64,000 bases of DNA from Myotis daubentonii (GCF_963259705.1 NC_081844.1:104000671-104064670), one strand, 5' to 3'; positions 1-12,060 are shown, numbered from the stretch's first letter. A program made the numbers and translations. Notes: generated from the letters alone by a model not told the origin.

Positions 1-994
1 TCCTACCAGGAGCAGATGATACTCCTGGGCGTTTCTTCTTGTCAGTGTCTTTGTTCCTCCAACCCTCCCATGTTCTCTTAATTCTTTTGTGGCTGATGGA
101 AGGAGTAGGGATGGACTTGTCAGAACTGAGGTTCCCAAACACTGCCACATCCCAGCTGGCTGCTGGATGCTCTCTCTGGTCCTCAGGCCCTGCTGGCGAC
201 TATGGGCTCCACACACCATTCCACCTGGGGCCACAACCGACTTCCTCCTGGGCGTGAGAAAGTGGGAGCTGCGGTGAAAGTTTTATGTGTGCGATGTGGA
301 CACCATAAACCAGAACGCTGGCAGGATCTAAACCTGTGAAGTGCAAAGGGAATTCAAATACCAAGCCAGCCGTGCAGGCAGGCGGCCCTGACGCTCCCGA
401 GTGTTCGTCTCACACTAACAGCTTGCACATTTATATTGTGGTACTGGAAGCAGTGAGCAGAGGAGTGGAAGGTGTTAACAACTACTGCAAAATATTTCTT
501 TAAGGATACATTTCCTCCATTTCCTCTCAACATAAATTCTGACAACACAAATGTAGTATTTATCCACGAAATCATGTATCTGGGAGGACTGCTTTTAATT
601 TATGGAATGATTTGGGAAAGCAGTCCTTTAATCTATACCGGGAGTAGTTGGTTAATGCGATGTAATTAGCAGGGTAAATTATTTTCATAAGGACAGGGTC
701 GAAGGCACAAAACCAGCCCATTGCAGATGAACACCTTCTCTTCTGCTTGGTGCCAGAAAAATGGATTCCATTGCTCTCCTTTAAACAGACACACACGTGC
801 TCTTTCTGGATTATTAGAAGTCAAACTTCACTCCTCTGGCTCACCTGCGACTCCTGGAAGGACGCTAACTGAAGTGGGAAGGGGAGGCAGGAGGACAGAA
901 CGGTCTTTGCCTGCTCAGACATTTCTTGGCTCGGGGCCACTGCCTGTCGATTGTCTGGGTGGCTGAAATAGAAGCTGTCTTCTCTGTTTCAGTC
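1..994. other. unannotated sequence, nothing recognised
   Basis: I see no repeat family, exon or regulatory architecture here. Short frames exist on both strands but lack domains, codon bias or plausible splice context. Treated as unique non-coding sequence. Confidence 0.6.
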
Positions 995-1270
995 CAATAA
1001 TAACAATGGTGGTCCCATGAGTGAATGCCCACTCTGTGTGAGGCCCTATAATGGACAAGTATTTTTAGATACACGATCTGATTTGCCCAACCCAAGACCC
1101 AGCAGGTGTATTAACCTTTTTTTACAGAGAAGAAAACTGAGGTCAGAGAGGTAAAATGATACATTTCCAGTCACACAGCTGGAAAGTGACTGAGCCAAGA
1201 TTTGAACCCAGGTCTTTTGCTGCCGAATTGAATGCACTCTGTATGCAATGCTGCCTGTACGCTGTGTCAC
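995..1270 (-). repeat. MIR SINE, near full length
   Basis: Reads as the reverse complement of MIR. It has the 'actctgtgtgaggccct' target-side region, then a 'gaaaactgaggtcagagagg' block, 'cacacagctggaaagtgac' and 'tttgaacccaggtctt'. All MIR landmarks occur in order. Heavy divergence fits an old mammalian insertion. Confidence 0.85.
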
Positions 1271-1589
1271 CGCTGCCCATGCCTGACTGCAGCTGAAAGC
1301 GAGGGCCATTCCTCCCCTCCTTGCACCCCTCCTGTCCTGTGAAGCTGGATTTCCTTCGATGTTGACTCAATCCTAGGAACACTGTCTATGTTCTAGGGCT
1401 TTGCTGTTGAATCCTTTTGGACATTTCATATAGACTCCCAGAATGTTATCGCTATAAGGGACTCAGTTGAGTCTTCTCATTTCAAAGATGGTGACAAACA
1501 AGCTTCAGGGGGCGTTTCCCTGGCAGTTTTAGAGCCCAGCCGCATTGCTCACCTTGACACTATGAGTTCTCTCCTTTCACTCCTATTAT

Positions 1590-1740
1590 TTTAATTTTAT
1601 CCTCAAAATTTTTCCTTTGAGGAAAGTGTGGAAATGACTATCACTCTTGAAGAGTGGAAGCCCAGAGAAGCAAAGTTCACATAGTTATACCGTCATTCGG
1701 AATACGGGTGGGAAGGCTCAAAACTGGACCTGTAGATACT
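1590..1740 (-). repeat. possible degenerate MIR
   Basis: A weak match to the reverse MIR layout: 'tttatcctcaaaatt', a 'gaagcccagagaagcaaagt' block and 'cacatagttatac'. Order and spacing agree, but identity is low. It could also be chance similarity. Confidence 0.35.
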
Positions 1741-1795
1741 TACCCAGAATTCTCCAAGATGATTCCTTGGAGCGGGGGCACTGCCAAATCATTTA

Positions 1796-1947
1796 GTCTG
1801 GCCCCGCCAAGGCATTAGAGGTGAGTTAATTAAATGTCTGACCAAGTACAGCAGACTAATTCTTCAGTTGATAAGTTTGTATGGCCCATGAATGACGGCA
1901 TAAGTATCCAAATGGCCCCTGGCAGAAAAAAAGGTTCCCCACCCCTG
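1796..1947. mobile_element. hAT-type DNA transposon fragment
   Basis: The block has 'tggcccatgaatgacggcat', 'aaatggcccctggcag' and ends in 'ggttccccacccctg', the terminal style of non-autonomous hAT elements. The left terminus is not clear and no target duplication is obvious. Subfamily not identified. Confidence 0.5.
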
Positions 1948-2729
1948 CTAGAGAGTCTCGGGTGTTTATAAACAGTAAGATTAATGCCTTTCACAAACCA
2001 GCTTCAAACACAGTCACATCTCCTCTCCAACTACCAGATAAGCATTCACCACCCACCTTTATAACAGCTACTGTTAATAGTGTATAATGCAGGGTGCTAG
2101 AATAAAAAACGACAGAAGAAATTCTTGCTCCATCCCAAATGGATAATGTGGAAGCCATCGCACAGAGCATGGCCCAAGAGTCACCTCAGAGTCCTCATAA
2201 ATCCATTTCCCTCCACTTGAGTGGCCTGTCTGGAGTGTTTTTAGGGTGGGGCCAACCTCCTGGTATCCCCAGAGGTTCTAATCCTGTGTCCCGTGGGAAT
2301 GAATTGGAGGAGCCTGACCACCAAAGCGATGCTCTTTTTGACTTGACCTTTGTCCTGACCTTTGACTTGAACATATCAGGCACCCCACTCATTGCTGGGG
2401 AATGTGGAGGCCAAGCCATCTTCCCCGAGGTGTCCTTAGGTCCTGGGAGCACTTTTATTCTCATGGCACTGTGGGCCGGGAGAGAGGAGGGATATCTGCA
2501 AATCTCCCAAGAGGGCCTGCTCCATGGAGGCTGGAAGACTTCTTCCTAACACAGCATGCACCTCTCCTCACTGTCCCATCTGCAAGGAGGGAGGGATGGA
2601 GGGTGAGGGAGACCCCAACGGTTACATCCAGGCTGCTCCAAAGTGACATGATTCAGTAGAAAATTGGACATTATTTTGCACAGTATCTTGAATGATAATA
2701 AGGATATCTTTCAATGGAAGCCATTTTTT
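1948..2729. other. unannotated sequence
   Basis: Contains a 136-codon plus-strand open frame (2139-2549) with an overlapping 89-codon frame on the other strand. Neither protein shows a domain, signal peptide or repeat, so both are probably chance. No repeat family recognised. Confidence 0.55.
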
Positions 2730-2882
2730 GTAACCAGCACTGTGTTTTATAAGCTTCATCACATTTGCTAGTAGAGAAAACTGTCTCACTTGAGAGATGA
2801 GGAAACTGAGGTTTAGAGAAGTGAAGCAACCTGGCCCACGTTCACCCAGCTAGTAAGTCGCAGAGCCAGGACTCGAGCATGA
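2730..2882 (-). repeat. MIR SINE fragment
   Basis: Contains 'gatgaggaaactgaggttt', 'agaagtgaagcaacctgg', 'cacccagctagtaagtcgca' and 'gagccaggactcgagc', the reverse-strand MIR core in order. Confidence 0.85.
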
Positions 2883-3084
2883 TCTATCCATAATAACACA
2901 AATAATGCCAGAATTGGTTATTAAGTTTAAAAAATATTTTGGGGCAGGCTGGAATTTGTTACATCAATTTTACTAGATGTGATTGCAATCTCAAACCCAG
3001 AGTTGATCCTATCCTCCCCATTAGCATGAAATTATAGAGCCAGATAATGGGGGAATATTTTTTGGTAAAGTAGGACTACCCTAG

Positions 3085-3775
3085 CCACTCAAAAGATAGT
3101 AACACCAAAATGAACATCATAACACAAAATGGGCAAAGGACAAGAAGAGATGATCCACAAAATAAGGAATCCCAATGGATGAAAAAAATGTTCAACCTGA
3201 CTTGTATAGGGATGGGTAGAGGGGAGCACAAATTAAATCAGCTACTATTCCTACTATCTTGAAACCTAGAAAAGAATATTAATCATAAAAATTCTAATTC
3301 CCAGTGCTAGAGGACATTAGAAAAACCTTAAAATGCTCTACTTCCTTTGATCAGCATCTAAAATTTTCACCCAAGAAAATAATCATGGTTGTGACCAAAT
3401 ATCTGTAAAAGGATATTAATTATAGTGTTGCTTATAATAATACACACCTCAAAAACCATTTGAATGCATAACAATATATATAAGTTAATAAATTATGATA
3501 CATGTATATAATGACATACTGTGTAGACCTTAAAAATGATTTTGTAGAGGATGATTTAATGACATGGGAAAATGTTCATGACATATTGCTAAGGAAACAC
3601 TTTCTGAAAAAAATAAAAATAGAGAGATAAATATATGCCTAGAAAAAAAGCAAGAAGGACAAACATGCAATATTAATAGTAAAACAAATTGTGGTTGTTA
3701 TTCTGTTCCTTCTAGGCATTTTAAAAAATTTCTATAATAGCCACATTTTTATTTATATAAAAAATACTTTTTTGA
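3085..3775 (+). mobile_element. old L1 (L1M/HAL1-type) 3' portion
   Basis: AT-rich A-biased sequence with hallmarks of old L1 3' ends in order: 'gggcaaaggacaagaagaga', 'aaaaatgttcaacctgactt', 'taaattatgatacatgtat', 'gacatgggaaaatgttcatg' and a final 'aaaaaatttctataatag' segment. It is non-functional; no ORF2 frame survives. Subfamily uncertain. Confidence 0.8.
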
Positions 3776-4264
3776 AGGATGAAGATTAATGACTCCAATA
3801 GGCAACGGGACTCCTTCATTCTGTATAGGACAATCCATTCACCTCTGTCCCTCTAAGGCAGAAGAGCTGGCAGACAGGAGGAGGAAGTTAATTGTTAGCT
3901 CAATGGCCAATATGGATGCGCCTGAGCCTTTGAGCCAGCCTTTTGCAAGCTCGCACGCCTCCAGCTAGTGAGCTTCCCAACACACATCCCAACTGGTGAC
4001 CTACATATAGCTGGGGAAGTACTCCAAATGGCCTAAGCTTGTTAGAAGCCTCTGATGCTAGAGGCATGCACTGGGGGGTGTTGCAAGCAGCACTCCATAA
4101 AACATAAAGCATGAGCTCGGAGAGTCCCCACTGCTTTCCTGTGTCTGTGGCTTCCCAGCCTCTAACACTGAATGGCGGCTCTGCCCTGCGCTACGAGGAG
4201 AGGGGCTGGCTTCAGCCAGCTCCTGCTCACACGCAGGGCATCACACTGGGCTGGAACACTTGAG
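3776..4264. other. unannotated sequence
   Basis: No repeat family recognised. Around 3905-4080 it is moderately CpG-containing and not repeat-like. It leads directly into an AT-rich block that resembles a conserved non-coding element. Confidence 0.5.
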
Positions 4265-4560
4265 GGGAATTATTCAGTTATGATCTTTATTAGCTGCTTT
4301 TAATCACAATAATGAACTAATACAGCAGTACTTATGCTTGGGAAAGTCAAAGAGGATCCATTAAAAATCTAATTAAAAGCCAGTCCTTAAGAAGAATCAT
4401 GGCTTATTTATCTCTCTATTAGGTAATATAAACTAGTGAACTGTGCAGCTTGGAAATTTTCCACCAGTCGGGCTGGTAAGGACTATTCCCTGTTCGGCTC
4501 TAAAAGTGCAATAAATCTTGCTTTAAGGGAACTCTCATTATGTTTTGAGAAGAGAGACAA
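4265..4560. promoter_or_regulatory. candidate conserved non-coding element (enhancer-like)
   Basis: Non-repetitive, AT-rich and rich in homeodomain-type words: 'aatctaattaaaagcc', 'gctgcttttaatcacaataa', 'ttagctgc' and 'gcaataaatcttg'. Such long runs without indel-prone simple sequence are typical of developmental enhancers. This is composition only; no alignment was possible. It could equally be neutral AT-rich sequence. Confidence 0.3.
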
Positions 4561-5554
4561 CGAGGGAGGGAGAATGAGGGAGAGAGAAAAAATGTTAATA
4601 ACGTTTCTTCATTTATTATCTTGCCATTTTCAAAAAAAGGGCACATATATGTATTTCTATAGAAAAAAGGATGAAGAGTAGTCTGCTGGTAATAGACTTT
4701 TGGAAACAGATTGTGGTTAAAAAATTACCTACAATGGGCCAGACATTGAGCTAGATGCTGAGGTCAAGAGATTGAAGAAAAAGGAAAACAAGGTCAGCCA
4801 CTCCCATGAGGCCTGGGGTGAAGTCAGAAGTCAGTACTGACCACCAGAGGGACTTGTTTAAAGTCGGCTACAAGTCATATAGACTCTGAGCTTCCTAGTG
4901 GCCAAAGCGAAGACAGATACAGAAGTCCAAAACATACCAATTGTTATATAGAAATAGAGTTCTTCTGGCAACCAAAGGCTGACCGGAATGTCTTAGAAAG
5001 GGAGTCCCCCTAGAACAATGTCCCCGACAATTCACTTAGAGAGGCCATAGCCAGGCAAGTGTCAGGGGCCTGCTTCCTGTGACGCCCCGGGCACGTCACG
5101 CTCCTTGTGATGCCCTTGTTCAGCAACAGCTACTCTGCAAAGGCCTGAGGGAAAGAGGTCTGGGTCCCGAGGTGTCTGATGAGACAGGCAGGGAGGAGAC
5201 TTTCGATGGCAGAGCACCCCTGGGCGTGCGCACGTGTGTATGACGCACACGCAGCCACCCCAGCGGGAGAAGCTTTGCCATGGGGAAACTCCTAGTAAAC
5301 ACCGACATTTTAAAAGCCTCAAAAAAAGGGGTGCAGAATCCTTCTGTTATGATCCCATAGGAAAGGGTTACCTTCTAAAGTAGCAGTAGCTCAGGGGAAG
5401 TTCCATTTCAATTAACAAGTCTGTTGGGTTTGTTTTTAGCCTCCACAACGTACAGGAGGCTGAGTGGAGAGGCGCAAACACTGCTCCAACAGCGTAGAAG
5501 GCACAGAGAGGAAATGACAAGACCAGCACTACCCTTTCCCGACTAGCGAGACAT
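4561..5554. other. unannotated sequence with minor old-repeat trace
   Basis: A purine-rich stretch follows at 4555-4590. Around 4735-4770 'gggccagacattgagctaga' resembles an old interspersed repeat tail. Nothing else is recognised. Short frames at 5062-5322 on the minus strand have no domain. Confidence 0.45.
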
Positions 5555-5700
5555 GGGCCATGTGTTTGAGGCAAATGCTCTCCATTAATCCTCACAACAA
5601 CCCTTAGAGGGAGTTATAACTACCATCCCCGGCTGACAGAAGAGACACAGAAATCCTCAGTGTCAGAGGCGGGAGCTGAATGCGAACCTGACCCCAGACA
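5555..5700 (-). repeat. MIR SINE fragment
   Basis: 'attaatcctcacaacaaccc' followed by a degraded 'gacagaagagacacagaaat' block and 'gggagctgaatgcgaacctg' gives the reverse MIR order. Confidence 0.75.
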
Positions 5701-6059
5701 CCATCCAACACGGCCAGGGACTGTCTGCCAGACGCTCCCAGACACCCGGCTGGCAGGAGGGGCAGGTGGAGAGGAAGGACCCTGGAGGCCCAGAAAGCGA
5801 AAGGCAGGAGATGTGCAGTCAGTGGCTCTTTGGGACCAGCGTCAGCAGGAGGAGCAGTGGCATGGAAGGTTCATCAGTCCCCATTTGGCCCAGGGGCAGC
5901 TTCGAGCACTGACCATCTGCCAGGCCCACTTCACAGGAGAAAGGGGGCCCCTGCCCTCGGTCCCTGAGGAACTCAGACCTGTGGGAATGGTCCCAGTGGA
6001 CTTGGGGCCTGGGGGGCTGAGCATCCTGTACGTGCAGGAAGATGATTACAGGTAGAGGC

Positions 6060-6420
6060 AAAGGTGTGATGGAGCATGGCCTATTGGGGTTTTGTAGGAG
6101 GAGAGGGGAGAGGAAAACAGGGACGGGGTGAGGAGGCAAGACAGACAGGCAGATGAAGTGAAAGAAAAAATAAAGGAGTGTGGGGAGTGTGTAACTCATG
6201 AGGACAGAGAAGCAAGCAGACACCTGTCGCATCCATAAACAAATTTGGGCTTTATTCTGAGAGCAGTGGGGAACTTCTAAAAGATTTAAAGTGGGGTGAA
6301 GTCAAGGTCAGATTGGGGTTTGAGAAAGGTCACTCTACCTTCACATGGTGGAGGCACAGGAAGGTGGGATGGAGACAGGTAGCAGAACAGGCCAGGCAAA
6401 AGGTTATGGGGCATGAACGC
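6060..6420 (+). repeat. ancient interspersed repeat, unnamed
   Basis: Contains 'ggctttattctgagagcagt', 'ggggaacttctaaaagattt' and 'aaggtcactctaccttcac'. I recognise this layout as a common old mammalian repeat (shift from 'ttttattctaagtgcaatgg' to 'gatcactctggctgctg'). I cannot name the family securely. The flanks are purine-rich. Confidence 0.5.
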
Positions 6421-6899
6421 GGGCAGCAGCCATGGAAATAGACAAGGAAGGACAAAGGAGAAAGGCAGCAGGAGGGCGGACGGTTCTAGCAGACGCTGTG
6501 CTGGGTAAGATGGGAGGTCGGAGCACATTCCTAGGTACTGACTGAAGGTGACAAGTGACTCAGAAGGGAGAGGAGGAGGGGGTGGCAACGGGGTGTTTGT
6601 GGGGCTTGCGGTGTAACCAGGTGATCCAGTGAGGAGGCAACTGCATGTTGCTGGGGTTCAGGGAGCATCCCAGGGGAGTAACCACGGCACCCTGCAGAGA
6701 CGGCCCCTGGAGAGGAGACTCCTGCCGCTGTGCCCAGGACGGATGTCTCACTCTGCTTCTGGCCCAGGGGAAGACACACTCAATTGCCACGCATTCTGTG
6801 TTGGGTATCCTCTCAGTTGGATTCTGTCACTGACCCTGTGTTCCACAGAGGACTCAAATTGGAGTATTTCTCCTAAAACTCTCACCAGGGAAAAGCAAA

Positions 6900-7100
6900 A
6901 GGCAAACTTGAACTAATTGCTCCGCTGGCGGAATGACCTTTAGAAACAAGTCTGAACTTTGTCAGCGTGCTATCGGTATTTCCATCAGGAAGTATTTCAA
7001 CCAGAGAATGTTTGCCGACTGGGAGGACCAAGTGTTCGGTTCAGCATCAGGGTTCCTGTGCTAATCTGACCTTCTGAGGTATTTAAAGATGCAAAGGCCA
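6900..7100. promoter_or_regulatory. candidate conserved non-coding element
   Basis: Unique sequence with scattered retained CpGs ('gctccgctggcggaatgacc', 'gtgctatcggtatttcc', 'tttgccgactgggagg') and no repeat signature. CpGs kept in non-island sequence can indicate constraint. Inference from composition only. Confidence 0.25.
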
Positions 7101-7297
7101 GATTCATCACTTGAGTTCCCATACCCGTCACGTGAATGCCAGCGAGCTATGTCTACCAACACAGGCCGAGACTTTCTCTCCCCTTTCCTCCAAAAACAAG
7201 CCCAAGGTCCTCACTGTCAAACTGACCTCACAAACTGTTTGGAACCCTGAGCTGCTGAGCCTCCTCAGTCGTCACCGGTCATCTTCCTTACAAGGTG

Positions 7298-7462
7298 GCG
7301 GGTGTAGCAGGGAGGCGCCTGGGCTCTGGAGCCGGCAGCCCGGGTTTGAATCCTGGCTTTGCCACTTCCCAGCTGTGCATCCTGGAGCAAGCTCCTTAAC
7401 TTCTTTAAGCCCCAGTTTCCCCGTCTGTAAAATGCGGCTAGTAAGAGAACTCACCTTACAGG
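7298..7462 (+). repeat. MIR SINE
   Basis: Forward MIR with all internal landmarks: 'gggctctggagccggcagcc', 'gggtttgaatcctggctttg', 'ccacttcccagctgtg' and 'cagtttccccgtctgtaaaa'. The 'gggtttgaatcc' box is the tRNA-like B-box remnant of the element, not a tRNA gene. Confidence 0.9.
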
Positions 7463-7513
7463 TAAGGTAACTAGAAGGCCAAAATGATATCACTGTCCGT
7501 GGCAGTTTGATTT

Positions 7514-7740
7514 AAAAAATATATATATATATATATTATTGATTTCAGAGAGGCAGGAAGAGGGAGAGAGAGATAGAAACATCAATGACGAGAGAGAATC
7601 ATTGATCAGCTGCCTCCTGCACGCCCCAAACTGGGGATCCAGCCGGCAACCCGGGCATGTGCCCTGACCGAGAATCAAACTGTGACCTCCTGGTTCATAG
7701 GTTGCCGCTCAACCACTGAGCCGTGCTGGCTGGGCTGGGT
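7514..7740 (-). mobile_element. Ves SINE (bat tRNA-derived)
   Basis: Reverse complement of Ves: a (TA)-rich tail at 7517-7537, the GA-rich 'gaagagggagagagagatag' region, 'agctgcctcctgcacgcccc', then the tRNA-like head ending 'gccgtgctggctgggct'. The flanks carry a 10-bp target duplication with one mismatch (agtttgattt 7504-7513, agttcgattt 7741-7750). Ves is a bat family, so this element helps fix the taxon. Confidence 0.95.
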
Positions 7741-8847
7741 AGTTCGATTTTGATACGTGTAGCTATCACGATCGAAAAGTCGTTACTACGGAATCACAGA
7801 GAAGGTGCTGTGTTGGCGTCAGTCCCTGACGGGGGCCCTGCAGCTGACATGAACCAGGGGCTGTGCTTGTTTTTCTTATTTAGAAACAGAAGCAACAGAT
7901 AAAGTCATTCCTGCACAACCCAGGATCTCCAGCTCTATTTCCCTGCTCACAGCAGCCGCAGCAGGAGCAGTCCAGGGTTTAATTAAACTCTTATTTTGTG
8001 TACAATGAAGGAGAAGAAAGAGCCTTGGAGGGAAAGGTAGTTCATAAAGCACTGATTACCGGGTGGAGGCGCCCAGAGTGACAAATGGCTACGCACTAGA
8101 GGAGGTACTGGAAGAGGGCTTTTTCTCGCTCTCAAGTTTTCTCCAGGCCACAGCCCCTCTGATGGAGCTGCATGCCTTTTGGACACGCTCATTCCCCCTG
8201 ATTACACAGTCCTCCACATCAGGGGACCTTCTGGGGCATCCCAGTGACAGCACATCGTTGCTGGGGGTGAGCCTAGAATCCAGGATTGGAACTGAAGCTC
8301 GCTGTCCCATCTTTTCCCATTGCCAAGGCCGTGTGCTCTTGAGTTACCACCATGACTGACTTGGTTTCTTGTGTAGGAATGAGCCTGTCCTGCCTTCTCA
8401 GTTCCCCTACGGGCGGGTGGGAGGGTGGGACCGCGCAGGCCGAGGACAGGTATTGGGTCATTATGGTCAGAGGAGAAAGGGGGGATGTGCCAGGTGCAGG
8501 TTCTTGGAAAGTCGCAGGGAAACACTAGAAGGTAACAAAAGCGGCCTTTGATGTTTCTTGGATCTAAGTTGGCTTGAGTTGGGGCTAGAACAATAGCTCA
8601 GTTTTGATCTCCAAAGAGCCAAAGAGTCCTTTATTAATAGGCATTGGAATTACTACCTCCAGATTCCAGAAAACATCAAGAGAGAGAGGCGGACGGCACT
8701 CGCATGAAAATACTGTATCAAGACGGGGGGCGCTTGCTGCAGTGATGGCGGCGTGGCTGTGGTGGGGACAAGTCGTTTAGGAGCGGGCCAGAGAGGAGCA
8801 GAGAATGACAACTGTGGGAAAGAAGGACGTTACTGAGAGCTGTCCTC
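7741..8847. other. unannotated sequence
   Basis: No repeat family, exon or island recognised. Several 60-107 codon frames overlap on opposite strands at 8063-8525, which argues that they are chance openings in GC-rich DNA. Confidence 0.5.
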
Positions 8848-8925
8848 CAACTGGCCCTGTGTTGAGTGTTCTGCACACAGCACCCCCTTTAACCCTCACA
8901 GCAGCCTAGGCAGCCGAGGTGCGCC
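8848..8925 (-). repeat. MIR SINE fragment
   Basis: 'ccctgtgttgagtgttctgc' followed by 'tttaaccctcacagcagcct' matches the reverse MIR 3' region. Short and diverged. Confidence 0.55.
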
Positions 8926-9034
8926 CCAGGGCTGGCAGGCGCTGTGCCCTCCTGCGTCCCGCACCGCACAGGTCCAGACAAGGGGAGTGACAACCGCACA
9001 GGCATGGCCCTGGGGGCAGGAGGCCTGAGATGAG

Positions 9035-9125
9035 CCCTCGACTCACTGCTGTGTGACCCTGGAGAAGTCACATCAGCTTCCTGAACCCCAGATACCTCCT
9101 TCTTGTATCCAAAGAGGTTTGTAAA
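9035..9125 (+). repeat. MIR SINE fragment
   Basis: 'cactgctgtgtgaccctgga', 'gaagtcacatcagcttcctg' and 'aaccccagatacctcct' follow the forward MIR core. It lies only about 110 bp from an oppositely oriented MIR piece. Confidence 0.6.
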
Positions 9126-10529
9126 TATCTGCTGGTCCTTCCCCAAGGGGCCGAGGGGAGCGAAGGACTTACAAGTGTTCGCCTCTGTGTAGAATCAGCT
9201 CTCCCATTATGCACATCTCCTCGCTCCTGCTTCACCGGGTCTGTGATGAGAGGCGAGTACAAATGAAGATGTGACTTATTCAAGGCTAAAGTGTCTGGCG
9301 CAAACGGGGGGCCACCGTGCTGAGGCCAGCCTGCCTGGAGAGGTTTTGTCATCCTGACCCAGCCACCCAGAGAGAGGGTTAGGGATGTTTCTAGATTCCA
9401 GCGGGGCCGGGGTCAGCACAGAGCAGCAGGAAGGTAAAGCTCACACCAGGTCATCTCCGTAGCTGAGTCACTGGCTGGCCTCAGACACAACCCTGGTGTG
9501 AGCACCTGGACGCTCTTCCTGCCGCCTCCATCACCCTTTCTCTTGTGCAGCGGAACTACACTCAGTAGCTGCCCAAACTGCTCCCCTGAAGGGCGCCTGC
9601 CCCTGGCTGAAACGCTGCCGGTCCCCGCAGCAGGCCCCAGCCTACCTGGAACACGCAGGTGTCCTAGGGGGCCAGAGGGCCTGTGCAATGATTACAGCGC
9701 ATTCACCTGATACTTATTGGTAAACACTCATGTAGGGAGCACGCAAGGCACTAAAAACTCATCCTTCAGACCTGATACTAGGCTTGTAAGGCTCGTTTTC
9801 TTACACTGCTGCCCCTGGCCGACCCCCAGGTCACCTGGTTCTCCCTAGGAGTGAGGAACTCGGTTTCTAATTCTCCTTCCAGAAGGACCAGCACAGTAAG
9901 AGGCAGGGCGGGGCTTGTGTTCTTGATGGGCACCACTACAGGCAAGCGCAACCCTGCACACCACCCCCCCGGCCCCCCCTCCCTCGCCTCTCATCATTCT
10001 TCCAACATTTGGGGAACTCTCTGCATTTGGAGACTTGGTGAGAGACAGAGCCCCTTCCTATAGGAGAACCAGACAATGCCAGAGAGGTGCTGCCTACAGG
10101 CCCTTGCAGTAACAGTAGGGACATGCCCTGAGGCTCGACCAGTCAGGCAGAGCGGATCCCCAGGGAGTGAGAAGTGGGCTCAGGCAGATCCTGGGGAGTG
10201 AGGTGTAGGTTTCGTGAGAAGTGGGGATTTGGAAGAATGTTTTCCAGGGGTTGAGCCAGATGGAGTTTCAGGGCAGTGGTGGCTGCAGGGGCAGTAGGGT
10301 GCACCACCCAGTCTCTGGATCTGGGGGGGGGGGGGGCGGTGGGTAGCAGGGTGCCCTCAAGGGCAGGTCTCCAGGGTGATGGGTATTGTTGTTGGCTGGG
10401 AGGGCTCTCGGTCTCATTTTCCATGTCTCAGCAATTCACTAGGCCCCTAATATCATTGTTAAAGCATTCCTTTTCTGCCAACATCAGAGACTAGGCATCC
10501 TGAGTGATACAACAAATGACCCAAATAAT
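9126..10529. other. unannotated, GC-moderate sequence
   Basis: Nothing recognisable apart from a G homopolymer at 10323-10336. Open frames of up to 94 codons lie on both strands without domains. Confidence 0.5.
10323..10336. repeat. poly-G tract (14 G)
   Basis: Uninterrupted run of 14 G, followed by 'cggtggg'. Prone to length polymorphism and to sequencing or assembly error. Confidence 0.95.
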
Positions 10530-10695
10530 AATGATGGTAACTATTTATTGAATATGTCTACATTCCAGGCATTGTCCCAAAGTTTATTATGTAAGAACTC
10601 ATTTTCTTCTAATACTCTGTGAAGCAAATGCTATCAGTCACCCAGTTTTACCTGAAGAGGCAGGTGGGAGAGGTAAGGACTTAGCAAAGGTCTCG
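10530..10695 (-). repeat. MIR SINE
   Basis: 'tatttattgaatatgtctac', 'attccaggcattgtcccaaa', 'atgtaagaactcatttt' and 'cccagttttacctgaagagg' give reverse MIR order. Confidence 0.8.
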
Positions 10696-11204
10696 AGAGT
10701 CGCCCTGCCCTTCTGCCCCCCCCCCTCCCACCCCATGGAGCAGGCGAAAGCTTGGGATTCGGGGTTCCAGTCCCCGTGCTCGGGGCTCCTCACTGCTCCT
10801 TTGTGTTTGGACCCGGGGTGAGCCTTCTTCGAGAGGAAACATTTACACCATCAAGCGTTCTCTGTGAGGCTGAAATCTCTCCCAGAGGGACCAGCATGTG
10901 GCTTTTCCCTAGGTCAGCCTTGTGACAAACAGCTTGAGTCGGGGCTCAACATGGGACAGGCCCCATAGGTCCTTGCGTCCAGAGCCACCTGAGGGGCTTG
11001 GGGCCCTGGGACCAGCTGGGAATGTCACTGCTGACCTCTGAACCACACCCCGAGATGGACTAAGTAGGCTGAGCGCTGAACGAGTGGTTCTCTGATGCAG
11101 GAAGCCCTTCGCAGGACGCCACTGCTGGGAAGTCGGCTGTAAACACATTCCATCACCCGGAGGCTCTGCTTCGGGCCGGGTCATGATCGTCACCCGGGAG
11201 TGAC

Positions 11205-11310
11205 TAATTGTCTCGCCCTCCTTCTAATTTTGGACCAGACACTTTGGGGTGATCATTAGGTTTGGCATTTCAGCCGTCTTTTCTCCTTCACAATCAGGTC
11301 TAAAGTAACC
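11205..11310. promoter_or_regulatory. candidate conserved non-coding element
   Basis: Unique block with 'gtgactaattgtctcgc', 'tggggtgatcattaggtttg' and 'aaagtaaccgtgactcagg' (the last contains an AP-1/MAF-like TGACTCA). No repeat signature. Inference only. Confidence 0.25.
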
Positions 11311-11984
11311 GTGACTCAGGTAGAGGGAGGAAGGAGGGGAACCTGTTGACAGAATGACTTTCCACAACTTAATTATTAAAAATGGAAGTGTCACTGTGAA
11401 AATATTAAAAGTAATTTAAAACAATAACAACACTTCCCAGGTGTACTTTTCTCAGGCCGCGTCTTTGTTCACACAGCAAGTTTGTTGCCTGGCTTGCTGG
11501 GCCAACTGCCAACTGTGTTCTCCCACCCACACAGGACGGAGGCAGGTCTGTGAGGCGCAGAATGTTTGGCCACCTCGTCTTCCTTTCTGGGAGCATGGTC
11601 TGGGGACCTCTCTTCATTTCGCTTCCCCTGGGCACTGTGTCCTGTGCATTCACTACCTGCTCTGCCCCCAGGCACCCACTGCTTCAGCTGAATCACGTCA
11701 GGCTACGAGGTGCAGGGTACGTGAGGTCCAAGTGCAATGACTTCAGCGGCCCCGTTCCGACCCAAACTGGCCAGAAACAGCAGAATAAGGTGGGATTTTG
11801 AAGCAAAAAAATCCAAAACCCTCTTTTTCTTTCCTCTTGTTTCTGCGACTTCATATTCCTCTTCTATTTTCTTTGCTTCTCTTTTCATCTCCACCCTCAA
11901 ATTTTATACCATTTTGAATCTCATGTATGCCAGGAACTCTGCCTTCACAAATAGATTTCTCCTTGAACACACACAGCCAGTAAA
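11311..11984. other. unannotated sequence
   Basis: Includes an AT-rich patch (11360-11420) and otherwise unremarkable unique sequence. No exon or repeat family identified. Confidence 0.5.
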
Positions 11985-12060
11985 TGAATGTTTTTATTCC
12001 CGGCTTACAGACGAGGAATCTGAGACTCGGAACAGTCAAATGGCCAAGCGGAAAACACAG
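11985..12060 (-). repeat. MIR SINE fragment
   Basis: 'ggcttacagacgaggaatct', 'gagactcggaacagtcaaat' and 'ggccaag' correspond to the reverse MIR core. 'acacacagccagtaaatgaa' just upstream may belong to a second fragment. Confidence 0.55.

Noticed and set aside
7298..7462. tRNA-like B-box 'gggtttgaatcc' as a tRNA gene
   Set aside because: The context is a full MIR SINE; no cloverleaf, no A-box at the right spacing and no terminator.
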